A stretch of 64,000 nt of DNA from Nitrobacter vulgaris (GTDB taxonomy: Bacteria > Pseudomonadota > Alphaproteobacteria > Rhizobiales > Xanthobacteraceae): the NCBI RefSeq assembly GCF_002028545.1, contig NZ_MWPQ01000051.1, forward strand, positions 1-64,000, given 5' to 3'. This document shows, piece after piece, positions 45,003 to 54,429 of this stretch (position 1 is its first letter; each line of letters opens with the position of its first letter). The notes beneath the pieces were generated by a model. The model saw only the letters and a program-made list of their open reading frames with translations, was not told the DNA's origin and made no database searches. The position numbers were made by a program, and so were the translations under genes.

Positions 45003-45542
45003 TCAGGGCAAGCGCGCGAGCAGCACTGTCATCTGCGGCTGGCCATTGGCCGATATTTGCAAGATGTAAGGGCCGGGGGTGAGAGGGTAATCTACCATCT
45101 TGCGGATTCCGGTGCAGTTCGGCCCATGGCCATGCGCGGTCGATTTCACGGCCTGCTCGTCTCGCACGAGATCGATCCAGGCGGCCGAATCGAGCGCCAC
45201 CCGGTAGGTGCCGGCCTCATGCACATCGAGCAGCACAAGACCGCCATAGCTGACCGAGCCGCCCGGCTTCTCCGGGCGCAGTGGGTAACGCACATCAGGT
45301 GTCCGCAGCAAAGTGAGGCTTGCGGCCTGGCCTATTGGCAGGCGCGCGCGTGACGTACTTGTCTCGGTCTCCGCCGCCTTTAGTTGGAACGGTGTGGTCC
45401 AGGGTGCCAGTTCACCTGTCGGCGCGACCGGAGCGGCACAAGCCGGCGGCGGAGCAGATTCCTGTGCCTCGATCGGCCCGGCTGCAACGGCGGCAAGGCC
45501 AAGCGCGCTCAGCGCCAGACCCCATGAAATCTTCCTGCGCAT
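45003..45542 (-). CDS. Small secreted protein with HGHGPNC motif
   Basis: A 179-residue exported protein (signal LALSALGLAAVAAGPIEAQ) with a beta-rich body and the motif HGHGPNC (His137, His139, Cys143) followed by TGIRKMVDYPLTPG. The histidine/cysteine group looks able to bind a metal. Related proteins, sometimes called homogentisate dioxygenase-like in databases without good reason, sit beside TonB receptors in other alphaproteobacteria as far as I recall. It lies between a TonB receptor gene and a di-heme peroxidase gene, 4 nt from the latter. Role unknown; metal binding or delivery is a hypothesis. Confidence 0.75.
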   Translation of the reverse strand: MRRKISWGLALSALGLAAVAAGPIEAQESAPPPACAAPVAPTGELAPWTTPFQLKAAETETSTSRARLPIGQAASLTLLRTPDVRYPLRPEKPGGSVSYGGLVLLDVHEAGTYRVALDSAAWIDLVRDEQAVKSTAHGHGPNCTGIRKMVDYPLTPGPYILQISANGQPQMTVLLARLP

Positions 45543-45709
45543 GTTTACCTCTCGTCACCATTACCTGAATATAACGTGCAGACTCCGCAACAAGCATACC
45601 AAGCACATCGAGGCCAAAGTCTGGCTGACCGTGTTAAGACCTTTCGAAGTTCGTTCGCCAAACGGACAAAGCGGCCCCACAGGCATACACGATCAGCGCA
45701 GCGCCCTTT

Positions 45710-45743
45710 GAAGATGCACGCCGGAGGGCCAGCGTGCATCTTC
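45710..45743 (-). terminator. Hairpin downstream of the second TonB receptor gene
   Basis: A perfect 12-bp stem (gaagatgcacgc / gcgtgcatcttc) with a 10-nt loop sits just after the receptor stop. It has no U-tract, so partial termination or processing between receptor and downstream genes is possible. Confidence 0.4.
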
Positions 45744-45764
45744 TCGCCGCGCTGCCGCACCAAG

Positions 45765-47924
45765 CTAAAATATGGCCCGCACCTTCGCGTAGAAGGTGCG
45801 TCCCGGCTGCGGCAGTCCCCACACCAGTTCGTAGTTCTGGTCGAGCAGATTCCTCACGCCGCCGGCCAACTCGACATTCTCGGTGACCTGGTAGTTGACG
45901 TTGATGTTGGCGAGCGTGTAGGCCCCGGTGCGGATATAGAGATCGGGAAAGGCGGCGCGGATCGGCGCGTTCGGTCCCTGGGTGCCGACGAGGACATCGC
46001 TCCAGCGGTCGCTCGCGACCTCCAGATTCGGCGTGATGGCGAGCGGCTCGATCGGCCGCCATGTGGCATAGACGAACGCCTTCTGGGTCGGCACCCCGAC
46101 CGGCCTGAATCCGGGAATTGATACGTCGCTGACGTTTCGCTCGATAAAGGTGTAGTTGCCGCCGATCATAAACTGCGCGGAGAGCTGCGCTTCCAGCGAC
46201 GCCTCAAAACCATAGAAGTTGCCTTGGTTGATGTTCTGCGTCTGCGACTGTGTCGGGCTGACACGGACCGCCTGAATCAGATCGCGCACGTCGCTGTAGA
46301 AGATCGCAGCCGTTCCCTTCAGGTTAGAAAGAATCTGACCCTTCCAGCCAAGTTCGTAATTGGTGGCGCGCTCCGGGCCCAGGTTGGGATTCGGAATCGC
46401 ATTGCCAAAGCGCTGGCTGTAAAGCTCGAAGATGGTCGGAAAGCGCGCGCGGTCAGATACGCTGAAATAGACCTGCTTGGCCTCGCTGTAACGCCAGATC
46501 GCTGCCGTTTGCCAGTTCAAGGCATCGGCGCCACCTTTGGGATACTCGTATAGTCCCCTTATGTCGTCATACTCTTCAGCTTTATCGATCCGATATTTGT
46601 CATAGCTGACACCCCCCACCAAATCGACGTCCGGGGTGACGTGGAAAGTGTCTTCCAGCGCCGCCGACCACGTCGTCTGGTTCTGATGCTGCCACGGCTC
46701 GGTGGTATTAAAAACAGGACTGGTCGGACGGTTGTCATTCTGCTCGGTGTGAAAATCCTGCCGATAGTGGAATGCCGCCTTCAACGTGTTCATCGGAATC
46801 AGCTCGGTGCCGGCCTCGATCGAGCCGCCGCGCGCGTTGTCGTTATACTGGCTGTTGAAACGGCCGGGATTCGATTGCGACCTATAGGTGATGTCGTCAT
46901 ACGCCGAGAGCGCGTTGTAAAACTTGTTGTAGAAAAGTTTGGTCCTGAGATAGGAGGCGTCGCCGATCTGCGTGTTCGACAGGAAGGCCAGATTCTCGAC
47001 ATTCCATGCGGGCCAGAGCCAAAAGCTGTTCTGGCTCGATGGCGGGTTGTTGTAGACGTTCAGGGGCGCACCCTTGGCGCCGGACTGCTTGGTATAGTTG
47101 ATGCTGTATTCGTCGGTGGCGTTGGGCGTGTAACCAGCCTTGAGGTTGACTCGCCAGTCCTGCGTGTCCGATCCGTTGCGCCGTCCGCCATCTTCCAGCG
47201 AGCCGGGGTAAGGACCCTGCGCTGGATATGGCGAATAGCCGCGCGATAGCGACCAGAAATTCTGGTCGAGTTGGTTGACGCTGCCCTGAACGTAGAAATT
47301 CTCCTGGCGTGAGCCGATCCTCGCGTAGCTGTTCCAACCCTGAAATGCTCCGCGATTGTCGAACATCGTGCCAGCGCGGATTTCAGACTCGAACGGCTTG
47401 ACCGGTTTAAGCGACACCAGGTTGATGGCCCCGCCCATTCCGCCCGGCCCGTCGAGCACCGAAGCATAACCTTTTTGAATTTGGATCTCGGAAATGTCGC
47501 CGGTGAGGAAACGGCTAAAATCGAGCCGGTTGTCGGCTGGAAGATAGAGGCGCACACCGTCAATCATCAACGGTACCTGCCAGCGGCCAAAACCGCGCAC
47601 GAAAATGTCGGTCTCGTTACGCTGACCGGCGGACGATAGCGTGCCGTTAACACCCGGCACCAGGTTCACCGCCTGATCGAGGGTCTGCTTTTCGAAGGTC
47701 CACATCTGCTCGCGCGTCACCGTTGAACCGCCGACGCCGCCCCCGCCCGCACCCCCGCTCCCGCTTCCTCCGCGTGCTGCGCCTGAAACGTAGATCTCGC
47801 CGAGTTGATAAACTCCGTCACGATCTTGGCCACGATCTTGCGCGTCCGCGCCGACCGTCATCGCAACAATCGCTACGGACGACAGGAGCGCGCCCCTGCC
47901 AGGGAAATTCACTGATCGTATCAT
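45765..47924 (-). CDS. TonB-dependent receptor, first gene of the peroxidase operon
   Basis: A 719-residue outer-membrane receptor. It has a signal sequence (LLSSVAIVAMTVGADAQ), a TonB-box-like LGEIYVSG, a Gly-rich linker, a plug (ISEIQIQKGYASVLDGPGGMGGAINLVS) and a barrel with C-terminal KVRAIF. Start ATG 47924 has GGGGGTG just before it; the frame is open to 48137. The two genes after it encode a small His/Cys-motif exported protein and a di-heme peroxidase. That suggests uptake of a metal chelate or small metallophore with periplasmic redox processing. Not closely like the FhuE-type receptor at 17.7 kb. Confidence 0.9.
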   Translation of the reverse strand: MIRSVNFPGRGALLSSVAIVAMTVGADAQDRGQDRDGVYQLGEIYVSGAARGGSGSGGAGGGGVGGSTVTREQMWTFEKQTLDQAVNLVPGVNGTLSSAGQRNETDIFVRGFGRWQVPLMIDGVRLYLPADNRLDFSRFLTGDISEIQIQKGYASVLDGPGGMGGAINLVSLKPVKPFESEIRAGTMFDNRGAFQGWNSYARIGSRQENFYVQGSVNQLDQNFWSLSRGYSPYPAQGPYPGSLEDGGRRNGSDTQDWRVNLKAGYTPNATDEYSINYTKQSGAKGAPLNVYNNPPSSQNSFWLWPAWNVENLAFLSNTQIGDASYLRTKLFYNKFYNALSAYDDITYRSQSNPGRFNSQYNDNARGGSIEAGTELIPMNTLKAAFHYRQDFHTEQNDNRPTSPVFNTTEPWQHQNQTTWSAALEDTFHVTPDVDLVGGVSYDKYRIDKAEEYDDIRGLYEYPKGGADALNWQTAAIWRYSEAKQVYFSVSDRARFPTIFELYSQRFGNAIPNPNLGPERATNYELGWKGQILSNLKGTAAIFYSDVRDLIQAVRVSPTQSQTQNINQGNFYGFEASLEAQLSAQFMIGGNYTFIERNVSDVSIPGFRPVGVPTQKAFVYATWRPIEPLAITPNLEVASDRWSDVLVGTQGPNAPIRAAFPDLYIRTGAYTLANINVNYQVTENVELAGGVRNLLDQNYELVWGLPQPGRTFYAKVRAIF

Positions 47925-48240
47925 CGTCACCCCCAAGCAATCGCTATATTTATAAAAAAATATCGATACCGAGGATGGAGGTAAAAATCTCAGCGACATA
48001 TTGACACATATATAACGACTGAGTTGAGCGACTCTTGCGCCGGATGTTTCAACCGGCGCGGGCAGCGGCCGCCTCGCTATAGTGGCACGGGTATTACCGC
48101 ACACATTTTTGGATAGCGGATAGCGCGACGTTCTCACTCACTGTTCGCTTAGACCCCAGCATTGTCTCGATTTCATATCGGCGGACATATCGAAATCAAA
48201 AAAGACCGAAAAGGCCAAGACGAGAAGCGCTGCGGCTCAA
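47925..48240. other. Promoter region of the TonB receptor-peroxidase operon
   Basis: No gene is seen. The part next to the receptor start is AT-rich (47940-47970), fitting a promoter. No regulator site could be identified by eye. Confidence 0.4.
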
Positions 48241-49499
48241 TTACGGAAGTCCTTTTGTCATCGTAAAGGGATTGAACCCACGTTCCGCGAGGGCAGCCCA
48301 CGAAGCTGCGCCAAGATGTGACAATCGGAAATAGAGTCGCGGCTTGGTCGGGTCGGTGTCCAACACGAACCCGGTTGGTAACTCGCGGACAGTCGAGGCA
48401 TAGAACCCACCATCGGGCGACCTCTGTGATTCGATGACAGCGATCAACGACTCTGCCCTCTCAGTCTTGCCGAGCAATTTCATCAAGAGAGCCACTTGGC
48501 CCGTCCCTTCGGTCCACACACCGTCCCGGTCTTCGCCGTAAGAAAGCCTCCGCCGACACTCATTCGCTGTTCGGCGGTCGTCATTGCCGATGCAAATTTC
48601 CCGGCCGCTCCGTGAAGCGCTGTTAAAGGCCAGATCTGAGCATCCAGAGCCAAAATCGGATTGTGCGTGACGCCGTCTTCAGCTGTCCCTGCGGCGAAAC
48701 AGGCGCATGCCGGTTTCCACATCGTATTTACGAAGTACTCAGCAACCGTTGCCTTATCGCGCCAGCGCGAATCGCCTGTACGGATCGCAAGAAGGCCAAA
48801 CGCAGCGGCGAGGTCAGTATTATGTTCGGTCGATTTCCACGCCCGCACTTCCGGCGTCGGTTCATGCCCAAACGTACCGCCCGTGAAACCGCCAGTGCCG
48901 CGCGTATCGGCCCATTGCGCGACCCAGGCGCCAAGCCGTGCTGCACCATCGCGGAACCGAGAGCCGGTGTTCGCATCGTCAATCGACAGCAACGCCAACA
49001 TGGCCCATGCGATGTTACCAACATCGCTGCCCACCTGATATCGATCCTCTAACCATTTGTTCTGAGTATTATCCCACCACCCTGGAAGTTTGACGGGGCC
49101 ATTCGCCACCACACCCGCGGCGTAAGCATTCCTGAGCCGTCCATCATGCCAGGTGCGGTCGTTATCGATGGCCCAAAGAACCGCCGAGCCAATCCGATAC
49201 GCTTTGTCCTGCTCACCGCAACCGACCAATGCGATGGCGGCTACCGCATTGTCATAGAGGTAGGCGGCGCCATGCAGAGGCCCCGATTCGACGGTCGGAT
49301 AGCTGGGCAGGAACAACGGCCCCGACGGCGGTGCCTTATCAATCAGACCAGCGAGGTATCCGCACGCTGACGCCTTTGGTGCTGCTGAAGCCTGTAGCGG
49401 AGCGGCGGCCATCATGATTGCGAAAGTCGCGACGATCCAAGTGTGAACGCAGAGCCCGCGACAACGGGAAGAAAGCCGGTCAGCATCGAGTAAAAACAT
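48241..49499 (-). pseudogene. Exported six-hairpin-like glycosidase homologue, frameshifted
   Basis: Two leftward frames read as one gene. The first (48483-49499) has an export signal (IVATFAIMMAAAPLQASA) and a helical body with repeated Trp/aromatic motifs (NIAWAMLAL, WKSTEHNTDLAAAFGLLAIR) like an alpha/alpha-barrel hydrolase. It ends out of frame at GGGFLTAKTG. Shifting one base gives LSYGEDRDGVWTEGTGQVALL, continuing smoothly into the second frame (48241-48519, ending ERGFNPFTMTKGLP). The break is near 48550 in a GGCGGAGG run, so one lost base explains it. Either a real inactivating mutation or a sequencing error. Substrate unknown; about 420 residues if repaired. Confidence 0.75.
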
Positions 49500-49651
49500 C
49501 GTGCCTTCATCTTCAATGGCAGCTTATGGCCCTTCCCGGACCTCGCACAATGTCCGCTTTTGTGCCGTTGTTGAGGGACAAACGGACATCAAACGCGCCG
49601 CAACCAAGTTTCCTGATTTTATGAGGACACGGCCTAGGCGTGGAGACCGCG

Positions 49652-50653
49652 TCAGCGCGCTACGATCAGACCTCTGCTGGTTACGACAACCCAGCGACCG
49701 TCCTGCTTGCGAATCGCATCGACACGGCCGAGCCCCGGCACCGGATCGCCGGTGTGAACCTCGTAGACGCCGCTCCGGCCTTCTATCAAAGCATTGCCAT
49801 CCATGACGTCGTGCAAGACCCAGCCCTGGACTGCGGGCAAACGCGCGATGCTCGGCTTGGGCGCCGGTAGCGGCACCGGCTCGGCAGCCGGAATCGAGCC
49901 TGTCACGTTCGCTGCGGCGGTGGTTGCAGGCGCAGCCGGTGCTGCCGGCGCTGCGGCCGAATGCTGCTTGTCCAACGCCTCCTGGAGTTTCGTCAATCTG
50001 GCCGCCGAGTCAGCATGCGCCTTCTCGATCTTGCCCAGACGATCGTTGACCTTGGCGAACTGGCCGACATCGCCCTTGGTCGAACGATCGATGCCTGTTT
50101 TTAACGTGGCGATTTCGGATTCGAGCCGCTCGATGGTGCCCTCCAATGCCTGGGTACGGTCCGCAATCGCCGACGACTGTTGATCCGCAGTGCCGTGCCC
50201 GAGGCCGGATGTCACGAGCGAACCACCGATCGCGCCAATAATCGCGGCCAATGCCGCTATCGCTGCAATGGCGTTGAAACGCCGTTTGCCGAACCGGCTC
50301 GATGTCTGCGCGCCACCGGCTGCCGTTGAATTCTGATCGTGGCCTGCGCGATCCCATGCCTCGCGGTGGAACGGCGCGACGATCATTGTCTTGCCGGTTT
50401 CTCGCAGAGCGTCGGCCTTCGGAGCTTCCATCTCAACGTCGCGTTCGACCCGAGAGACTTCCGTCCTCGGAGCTTCCGTCTCAATCGTGGGTTCGATCCG
50501 AGGTGCTATCGGCTTAGCGTCGTCGGGCGGCGGTACGGACAATTCCTGCTCAGGCGCGAGCTTCGAAGGCTCGGCGCGCGATGACTCGTCCCCTGTCCCG
50601 CTGAATTCGTTACCGTGCTCACCGGTGGTCCGCTCAGACGAATGGTCGCTCAC
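49652..50653 (-). CDS. Membrane-anchored coiled-coil protein
   Basis: A 333-residue protein of a type common in Bradyrhizobium. A charged, Pro/Glu-rich cytoplasmic N-terminal third is followed by one membrane helix (AIAAIAALAAIIGAIGGSLV), a coiled coil (ALEGTIERLESEIATLKTGI and DRLGKIEKAHADSAARLTKLQ), an Ala/Pro linker and a compact C-terminal domain (VQGWVLHDVMDGNALIEGRSG to VVVTSRGLIVAR). The last part looks like a small beta domain that may bind cell-wall or outer structures. Start GTG 50653 is chosen because GGAGG lies 8 nt upstream; the frame is open to 50758. Function unknown. Confidence 0.82.
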   Translation of the reverse strand: MSDHSSERTTGEHGNEFSGTGDESSRAEPSKLAPEQELSVPPPDDAKPIAPRIEPTIETEAPRTEVSRVERDVEMEAPKADALRETGKTMIVAPFHREAWDRAGHDQNSTAAGGAQTSSRFGKRRFNAIAAIAALAAIIGAIGGSLVTSGLGHGTADQQSSAIADRTQALEGTIERLESEIATLKTGIDRSTKGDVGQFAKVNDRLGKIEKAHADSAARLTKLQEALDKQHSAAAPAAPAAPATTAAANVTGSIPAAEPVPLPAPKPSIARLPAVQGWVLHDVMDGNALIEGRSGVYEVHTGDPVPGLGRVDAIRKQDGRWVVVTSRGLIVAR

Positions 50654-50823
50654 GTTAAAAACCTCCATGACAGGTTGACCATCTGGTAACTTCATTGCTT
50701 GCGGAATCGTTACCTTCGGCACCATTGCGGAAATTTTAGGATTTTTTCCGACCGACAAGGCGGCTTAACTGGGTCCGCAAATGTCCCGGCCGCCGTCGGG
50801 GCGAGAGCAATGGCGACGTCAAA

Positions 50824-51321
50824 TCACATCACGACCGGCACGTCAGGAAGCTCATTTGGGCCGGTCCCCTGCTTTGGGAAATGGTGTGCAAGTTGTCGCG
50901 AGATGGCTTCGATGCCCGTGACGGCCCCCGCCTCGAAACGACCTTGCTTGAATTCAGCCTCCATCGTGGCACAGATGGTCTTCCACACCGCTTCGCCGAC
51001 CCTGGCGTGAATGCCGCGGTCGGCAACGATCTCGACATCGCGGTCGGCAAGCAGCAGATAGATCAGAATGCCGTTGTTGTGCGCGGTATCCCAAATCCGC
51101 AGATGCGCGAACACATCAAGCGCACGCGCCGTCGCCGGCTGATCGCGAAACAAAGGGATGCCATCGAGCGCGCCTTCAACGGCGAACACCACCTGACCCG
51201 AATGGGTCGCCTCTCCGGCGCGGATAGCCCGCTCGATGACCGCCATCACGTCCGGCGGGAAATACTTTCGCACCCGCCAGCGGCTCCCGAGCAGATGCTT
51301 GCCGATGCGTCCAATGCCCAT
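50824..51321 (-). CDS. TPM-domain protein, C-terminal gene of lemA operon
   Basis: A 165-residue cytoplasmic protein with a TPM fold (VMAVIERAIRAGEATHSGQVVFAVE, NNGILIYLLLADRDVEIVADRGIH). It begins 2 nt after the stop of the preceding TPM gene. TPM proteins of this pair often accompany LemA lipoproteins; their role is unclear, with links to membrane or photosystem repair in plants. Confidence 0.87.
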   Translation of the reverse strand: MGIGRIGKHLLGSRWRVRKYFPPDVMAVIERAIRAGEATHSGQVVFAVEGALDGIPLFRDQPATARALDVFAHLRIWDTAHNNGILIYLLLADRDVEIVADRGIHARVGEAVWKTICATMEAEFKQGRFEAGAVTGIEAISRQLAHHFPKQGTGPNELPDVPVVM

Positions 51322-51323
51322 GC

Positions 51324-52196
51324 CTACCAGCTCCCCGATGCGCCGCCGCCGCCAAAGCCGCCGCCACCGCCGCTAAAGCCGCCGCCGCCCGAGAACGATC
51401 CGCCTCCCCTGCCGCCTCCGACCCACGTGCCGCCGCCCCGGCCCGCGCTCGAAACAATCGCATCGCCGAACAGCGTGAAGATGAAAGCAAGCCCACCGGC
51501 AATGCCGGAGACAACGAGCGATCCGATGAACAGCCAGGCCAGGAAACCGACGATTCCCCCGACCGCCACCGAGCCGAACAGCCGGCCGAAGACGCTCCGA
51601 AAGATCCCACCGAGGACGAGAGCGCCGACGATGACAAAGGGATTGAAGATATCCTCGATGCTGAAATTGTTCGCGTACTGTCCCTGCGGCTTTGGCGCAG
51701 GCAGCGGTTCGCCGTCGATCACGCGCAACATGCGATCGACGCCGGCCGAAATGCCGCCGGCAAAATCGCCGTTCCGGAACTTCGGCACGATCTCTTCGTC
51801 GATGATGCGCTTCGAGGTAAGGTCGGTCAGCGCGCCTTCGAGGCCGTAACCCACCTCGATCCGCAGCTTGCGGTCGTTCTTGGCGACGACGAGGATCGCG
51901 CCGTCATCGACTTTCTTGCGGCCGATCTTCCATTGTTCGGCAACGCGGATCGAATATTGCTCGATCGTTTCCGGCTCGGTCGTCGGCACGATCAGCACCG
52001 CGACCTGACTACCCTTGCGATCCTCGAACGCTTTCAAATCTTGTTCGAGCGACGCCTTCTGATCGCTGCCCAGCGTCGCGGTCTGATCGACCACGCGGCC
52101 GGTCAAAGGCGGCACCGCCACATCGGCGAACGCTGCGCCGACCCAACACAGCATCAGCGTCAGCAGCGCTGCCTTCAGGGTACGCATCATCGCCAC
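51324..52196 (-). CDS. TPM-domain membrane protein, YgcG family
   Basis: A 290-residue protein. Signal peptide (AALLTLMLCWVGAAFA), TPM domain (about 28-155; LTGRVVDQTATL, RKLRIEVGYGLEGALTD), two or three membrane helices (190-250) and a Gly/Ser-rich C-terminus (repeated GGGG/GGGFSG) ending GASGSW. This is the usual YgcG layout, with the TPM domain on the periplasmic side. It follows lemA by 12 nt and precedes a second TPM gene by 2 nt. Confidence 0.92.
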   Translation of the reverse strand: MAMMRTLKAALLTLMLCWVGAAFADVAVPPLTGRVVDQTATLGSDQKASLEQDLKAFEDRKGSQVAVLIVPTTEPETIEQYSIRVAEQWKIGRKKVDDGAILVVAKNDRKLRIEVGYGLEGALTDLTSKRIIDEEIVPKFRNGDFAGGISAGVDRMLRVIDGEPLPAPKPQGQYANNFSIEDIFNPFVIVGALVLGGIFRSVFGRLFGSVAVGGIVGFLAWLFIGSLVVSGIAGGLAFIFTLFGDAIVSSAGRGGGTWVGGGRGGGSFSGGGGFSGGGGGFGGGGASGSW

Positions 52197-52208
52197 CGGC
52201 TACGCCGG

Positions 52209-52820
52209 CTACTTCGGCGCGGCCGGCGCCGGATTGAAATCGACCTTCGGCGCGGTCGAGATGTCCTTTTCGTTATCGACCGTGAAATTCGGCTTCGTTT
52301 TGTAACCTAACGCCATGGCGGTCAGGTTGGTGGGGAACGAGCGAATGGTCACGTTATAGTCCTGCACCGCCTTGATGTAGCGATTGCGCGCCACGGTGAT
52401 GCGGTTCTCAGTGCCCTCGAGCTGGCCCATCAGATCGCGAAACAGCGCATCCGATTTGAGCTGCGGATAATTCTCGGTGACGACCAAAAGGCGCGACAAC
52501 GCGCTGGAAAGCTCGCCCTGGGCGGCCTGGAATTTCTGGAACGCAGCCGGATCGTTGAGCACGTCTGGCGTCGCCTGGATGCTGCCCACCTTGGCGCGCG
52601 CGTTGGTGACGCCAAGCAGAACATCTTTCTCCTGTTGCGCAAAACCCTTCACGGAATTGACGAGGTTCGGAATCAGGTCGGCACGACGCTGGTATTGATT
52701 GACCACTTCGGACCAATCGGACTTGATCTGCTCGTCCTGCGACTGGATAGCATTGTAGCCGCAATTGGTCAGGCTCAGAGTTGCGAGCGCCGCCAGCACC
52801 GTCAAAAGCCTTCGCATCAT
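52209..52820 (-). CDS. lemA: LemA family lipoprotein
   Basis: A 203-residue lipoprotein with lipobox LTNC (Cys20) and the LemA helical bundle (YQRRADLIPNLVNSVKGFA, NPAAFQKFQ-like, LFRDLMGQLEGTENRITVARNRYI). First gene of the lemA-TPM-TPM operon. LemA proteins are membrane-anchored four-helix proteins of unknown biochemical role; SD-like AGGAGA lies shortly before the start. Confidence 0.93.
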   Translation of the reverse strand: MMRRLLTVLAALATLSLTNCGYNAIQSQDEQIKSDWSEVVNQYQRRADLIPNLVNSVKGFAQQEKDVLLGVTNARAKVGSIQATPDVLNDPAAFQKFQAAQGELSSALSRLLVVTENYPQLKSDALFRDLMGQLEGTENRITVARNRYIKAVQDYNVTIRSFPTNLTAMALGYKTKPNFTVDNEKDISTAPKVDFNPAPAAPK

Positions 52821-53034
52821 ATCTCTCCTGCCGACAACAGATTGGGAAACGTCCCGCGACCTCTCGGCCGTACAGCCGGAAGGTAGCAGATGTTAAGCGG
52901 GCCAGTCCTGTCAAATCCCTGCCCCACGCGGAACTCGCCTGTTCGCCGAATCTTTCCGCCGCGCGGTATAGTTCGAGGCATGATGACTATGGATATCGCG
53001 ACGCGAACCTAACCAGGTGTGAGCCGATGCATCT

Positions 53035-54255
53035 TCAATGGGGCGCGTCGGGATTCCAGCCAAGTACGACCAGCATCACGAAAAAGCCGACAACATACGC
53101 GACCGCGATGGGCCACCCGTGCCTGACCCATAGCCCAACCGATTTCGCCTCGGGATACATGTTCGACAGCGCCACGCCTGCAGAGGAGCCAAACCAGATC
53201 ATCGAGCCGCCGAAGCCGACAGCGTAGGCGAGAAACCCCCAATCATAGCCGCCCTGCTTGAGCGCAAGCGCGGTAAGCGGGATGTTGTCGAACACCGACG
53301 AAACAAAGCCGAGACCGAGCGCCGTCTGCCACGACGCCGCCGGCAGCTTCTCGACCGGCATCATGGAGGCGGCAGTCACCAGCGCCAGAAGAAAGATCGT
53401 GCCCTTGAATATTTCGGGCATGACCTTCCAATCCGGCGCGCGCAAGAAGGCTGTCAGCAAAATCGCCGCCCAGACAGCTAGCCCGAGCACGGGAAGCGTA
53501 TCGAGCAACGCCGGGAATTTCAGATTGGCGGTCACATTCGCCGCCAGCGCGGCGATGAGAATGACTGCAACGATGACGACTCTCGCGCCGTCCACGCGCA
53601 AGCCGCTCTGCGGATTTTTCACCACCGGCGAAAAGCGATGTTGCCGCATTGCGGCCGGAATCGCAAAGATCGCGAGCGCCACGATGGACCCGATATATGC
53701 CTCCAGCACACTGAGCGGGCTGATGCCGTCAATCCACATCATCGTCGTTGTCGTGTCGCCGACCACACTCCCAGCGCCGCCGGCATTGGAGGCCGCGACG
53801 ATCGCGGCCAGATAGCTGATGTGAACCTTTTCCCGAAAGACATGGCGCGCCACCGTGCCGCCGATCAGCGCACCCGCGATGTTGTCGAGAAAGCTCGACA
53901 GAACGAAGACTATGATGAGAAGGACGACGCCGCCTTTCCAGTCATCGGGCAGCACGGCTGGCATCTCATCGGGAATCCGGCTCTCCTCGAAGTGCCGCGA
54001 CAGAATGGCAAATCCCATCAGCAACAGGAACAAGTTGGCCAACATGACCCACTCGTGGGTCATGTGATTGACAAGGCCGGCCACTCCCGTGCCAAACTTG
54101 AATCCGGTAAAACCCATCTTGTAACCGACGATCACTGCAAGACCGATCAAGGCTATAAGAAGCGTATGACGGTGAAACACCGCAATGCCGAGAAGAAGAC
54201 ACGCAAAGAAAATGAAATCGAGGGGTATTCCAACGACTAGAATCGAATCGGCCAT
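53035..54255 (-). CDS. NhaD/CitT-like sodium/proton antiporter or ion transporter
   Basis: A 406-residue membrane protein of the ion-transporter superfamily with ten or more helices. The paired motifs SFLDNIAGALIGGTVA, AASNAGGAGSVVGDTTTTMMW and SSVFDNIPLTALAL resemble NhaD-type Na+/H+ antiporters. It probably exports Na+ or Li+ against protons, though related members move organic or inorganic anions. ATG 54255 is chosen since the next upstream codons lack membrane character; the frame is open to 54348. Monocistronic. Confidence 0.87.
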   Translation of the reverse strand: MADSILVVGIPLDFIFFACLLLGIAVFHRHTLLIALIGLAVIVGYKMGFTGFKFGTGVAGLVNHMTHEWVMLANLFLLLMGFAILSRHFEESRIPDEMPAVLPDDWKGGVVLLIIVFVLSSFLDNIAGALIGGTVARHVFREKVHISYLAAIVAASNAGGAGSVVGDTTTTMMWIDGISPLSVLEAYIGSIVALAIFAIPAAMRQHRFSPVVKNPQSGLRVDGARVVIVAVILIAALAANVTANLKFPALLDTLPVLGLAVWAAILLTAFLRAPDWKVMPEIFKGTIFLLALVTAASMMPVEKLPAASWQTALGLGFVSSVFDNIPLTALALKQGGYDWGFLAYAVGFGGSMIWFGSSAGVALSNMYPEAKSVGLWVRHGWPIAVAYVVGFFVMLVVLGWNPDAPH

Positions 54256-54429
54256 CGCATTCTCAAATATTTCAGCATTGACAAAGTGAGATCCGCACGG
54301 CGGATTCACGCGAGGGACGAGGGAAGTGAAACCGAATCGCTGCTGCAACGAATTTCGATCGTCTTCGCCTCTGACGTCGCGGCATGTGATCCCATGCCGG
54401 CTTGAGACGTTGATGGATAAATCAAACCA

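Noticed and set aside
50881-51849. 322-residue plus-strand frame with PPPPKPPPPP-like stretch
   Set aside because: It is the antisense reading of the Gly-rich TPM gene tail; the Pro runs are complements of Gly codons.
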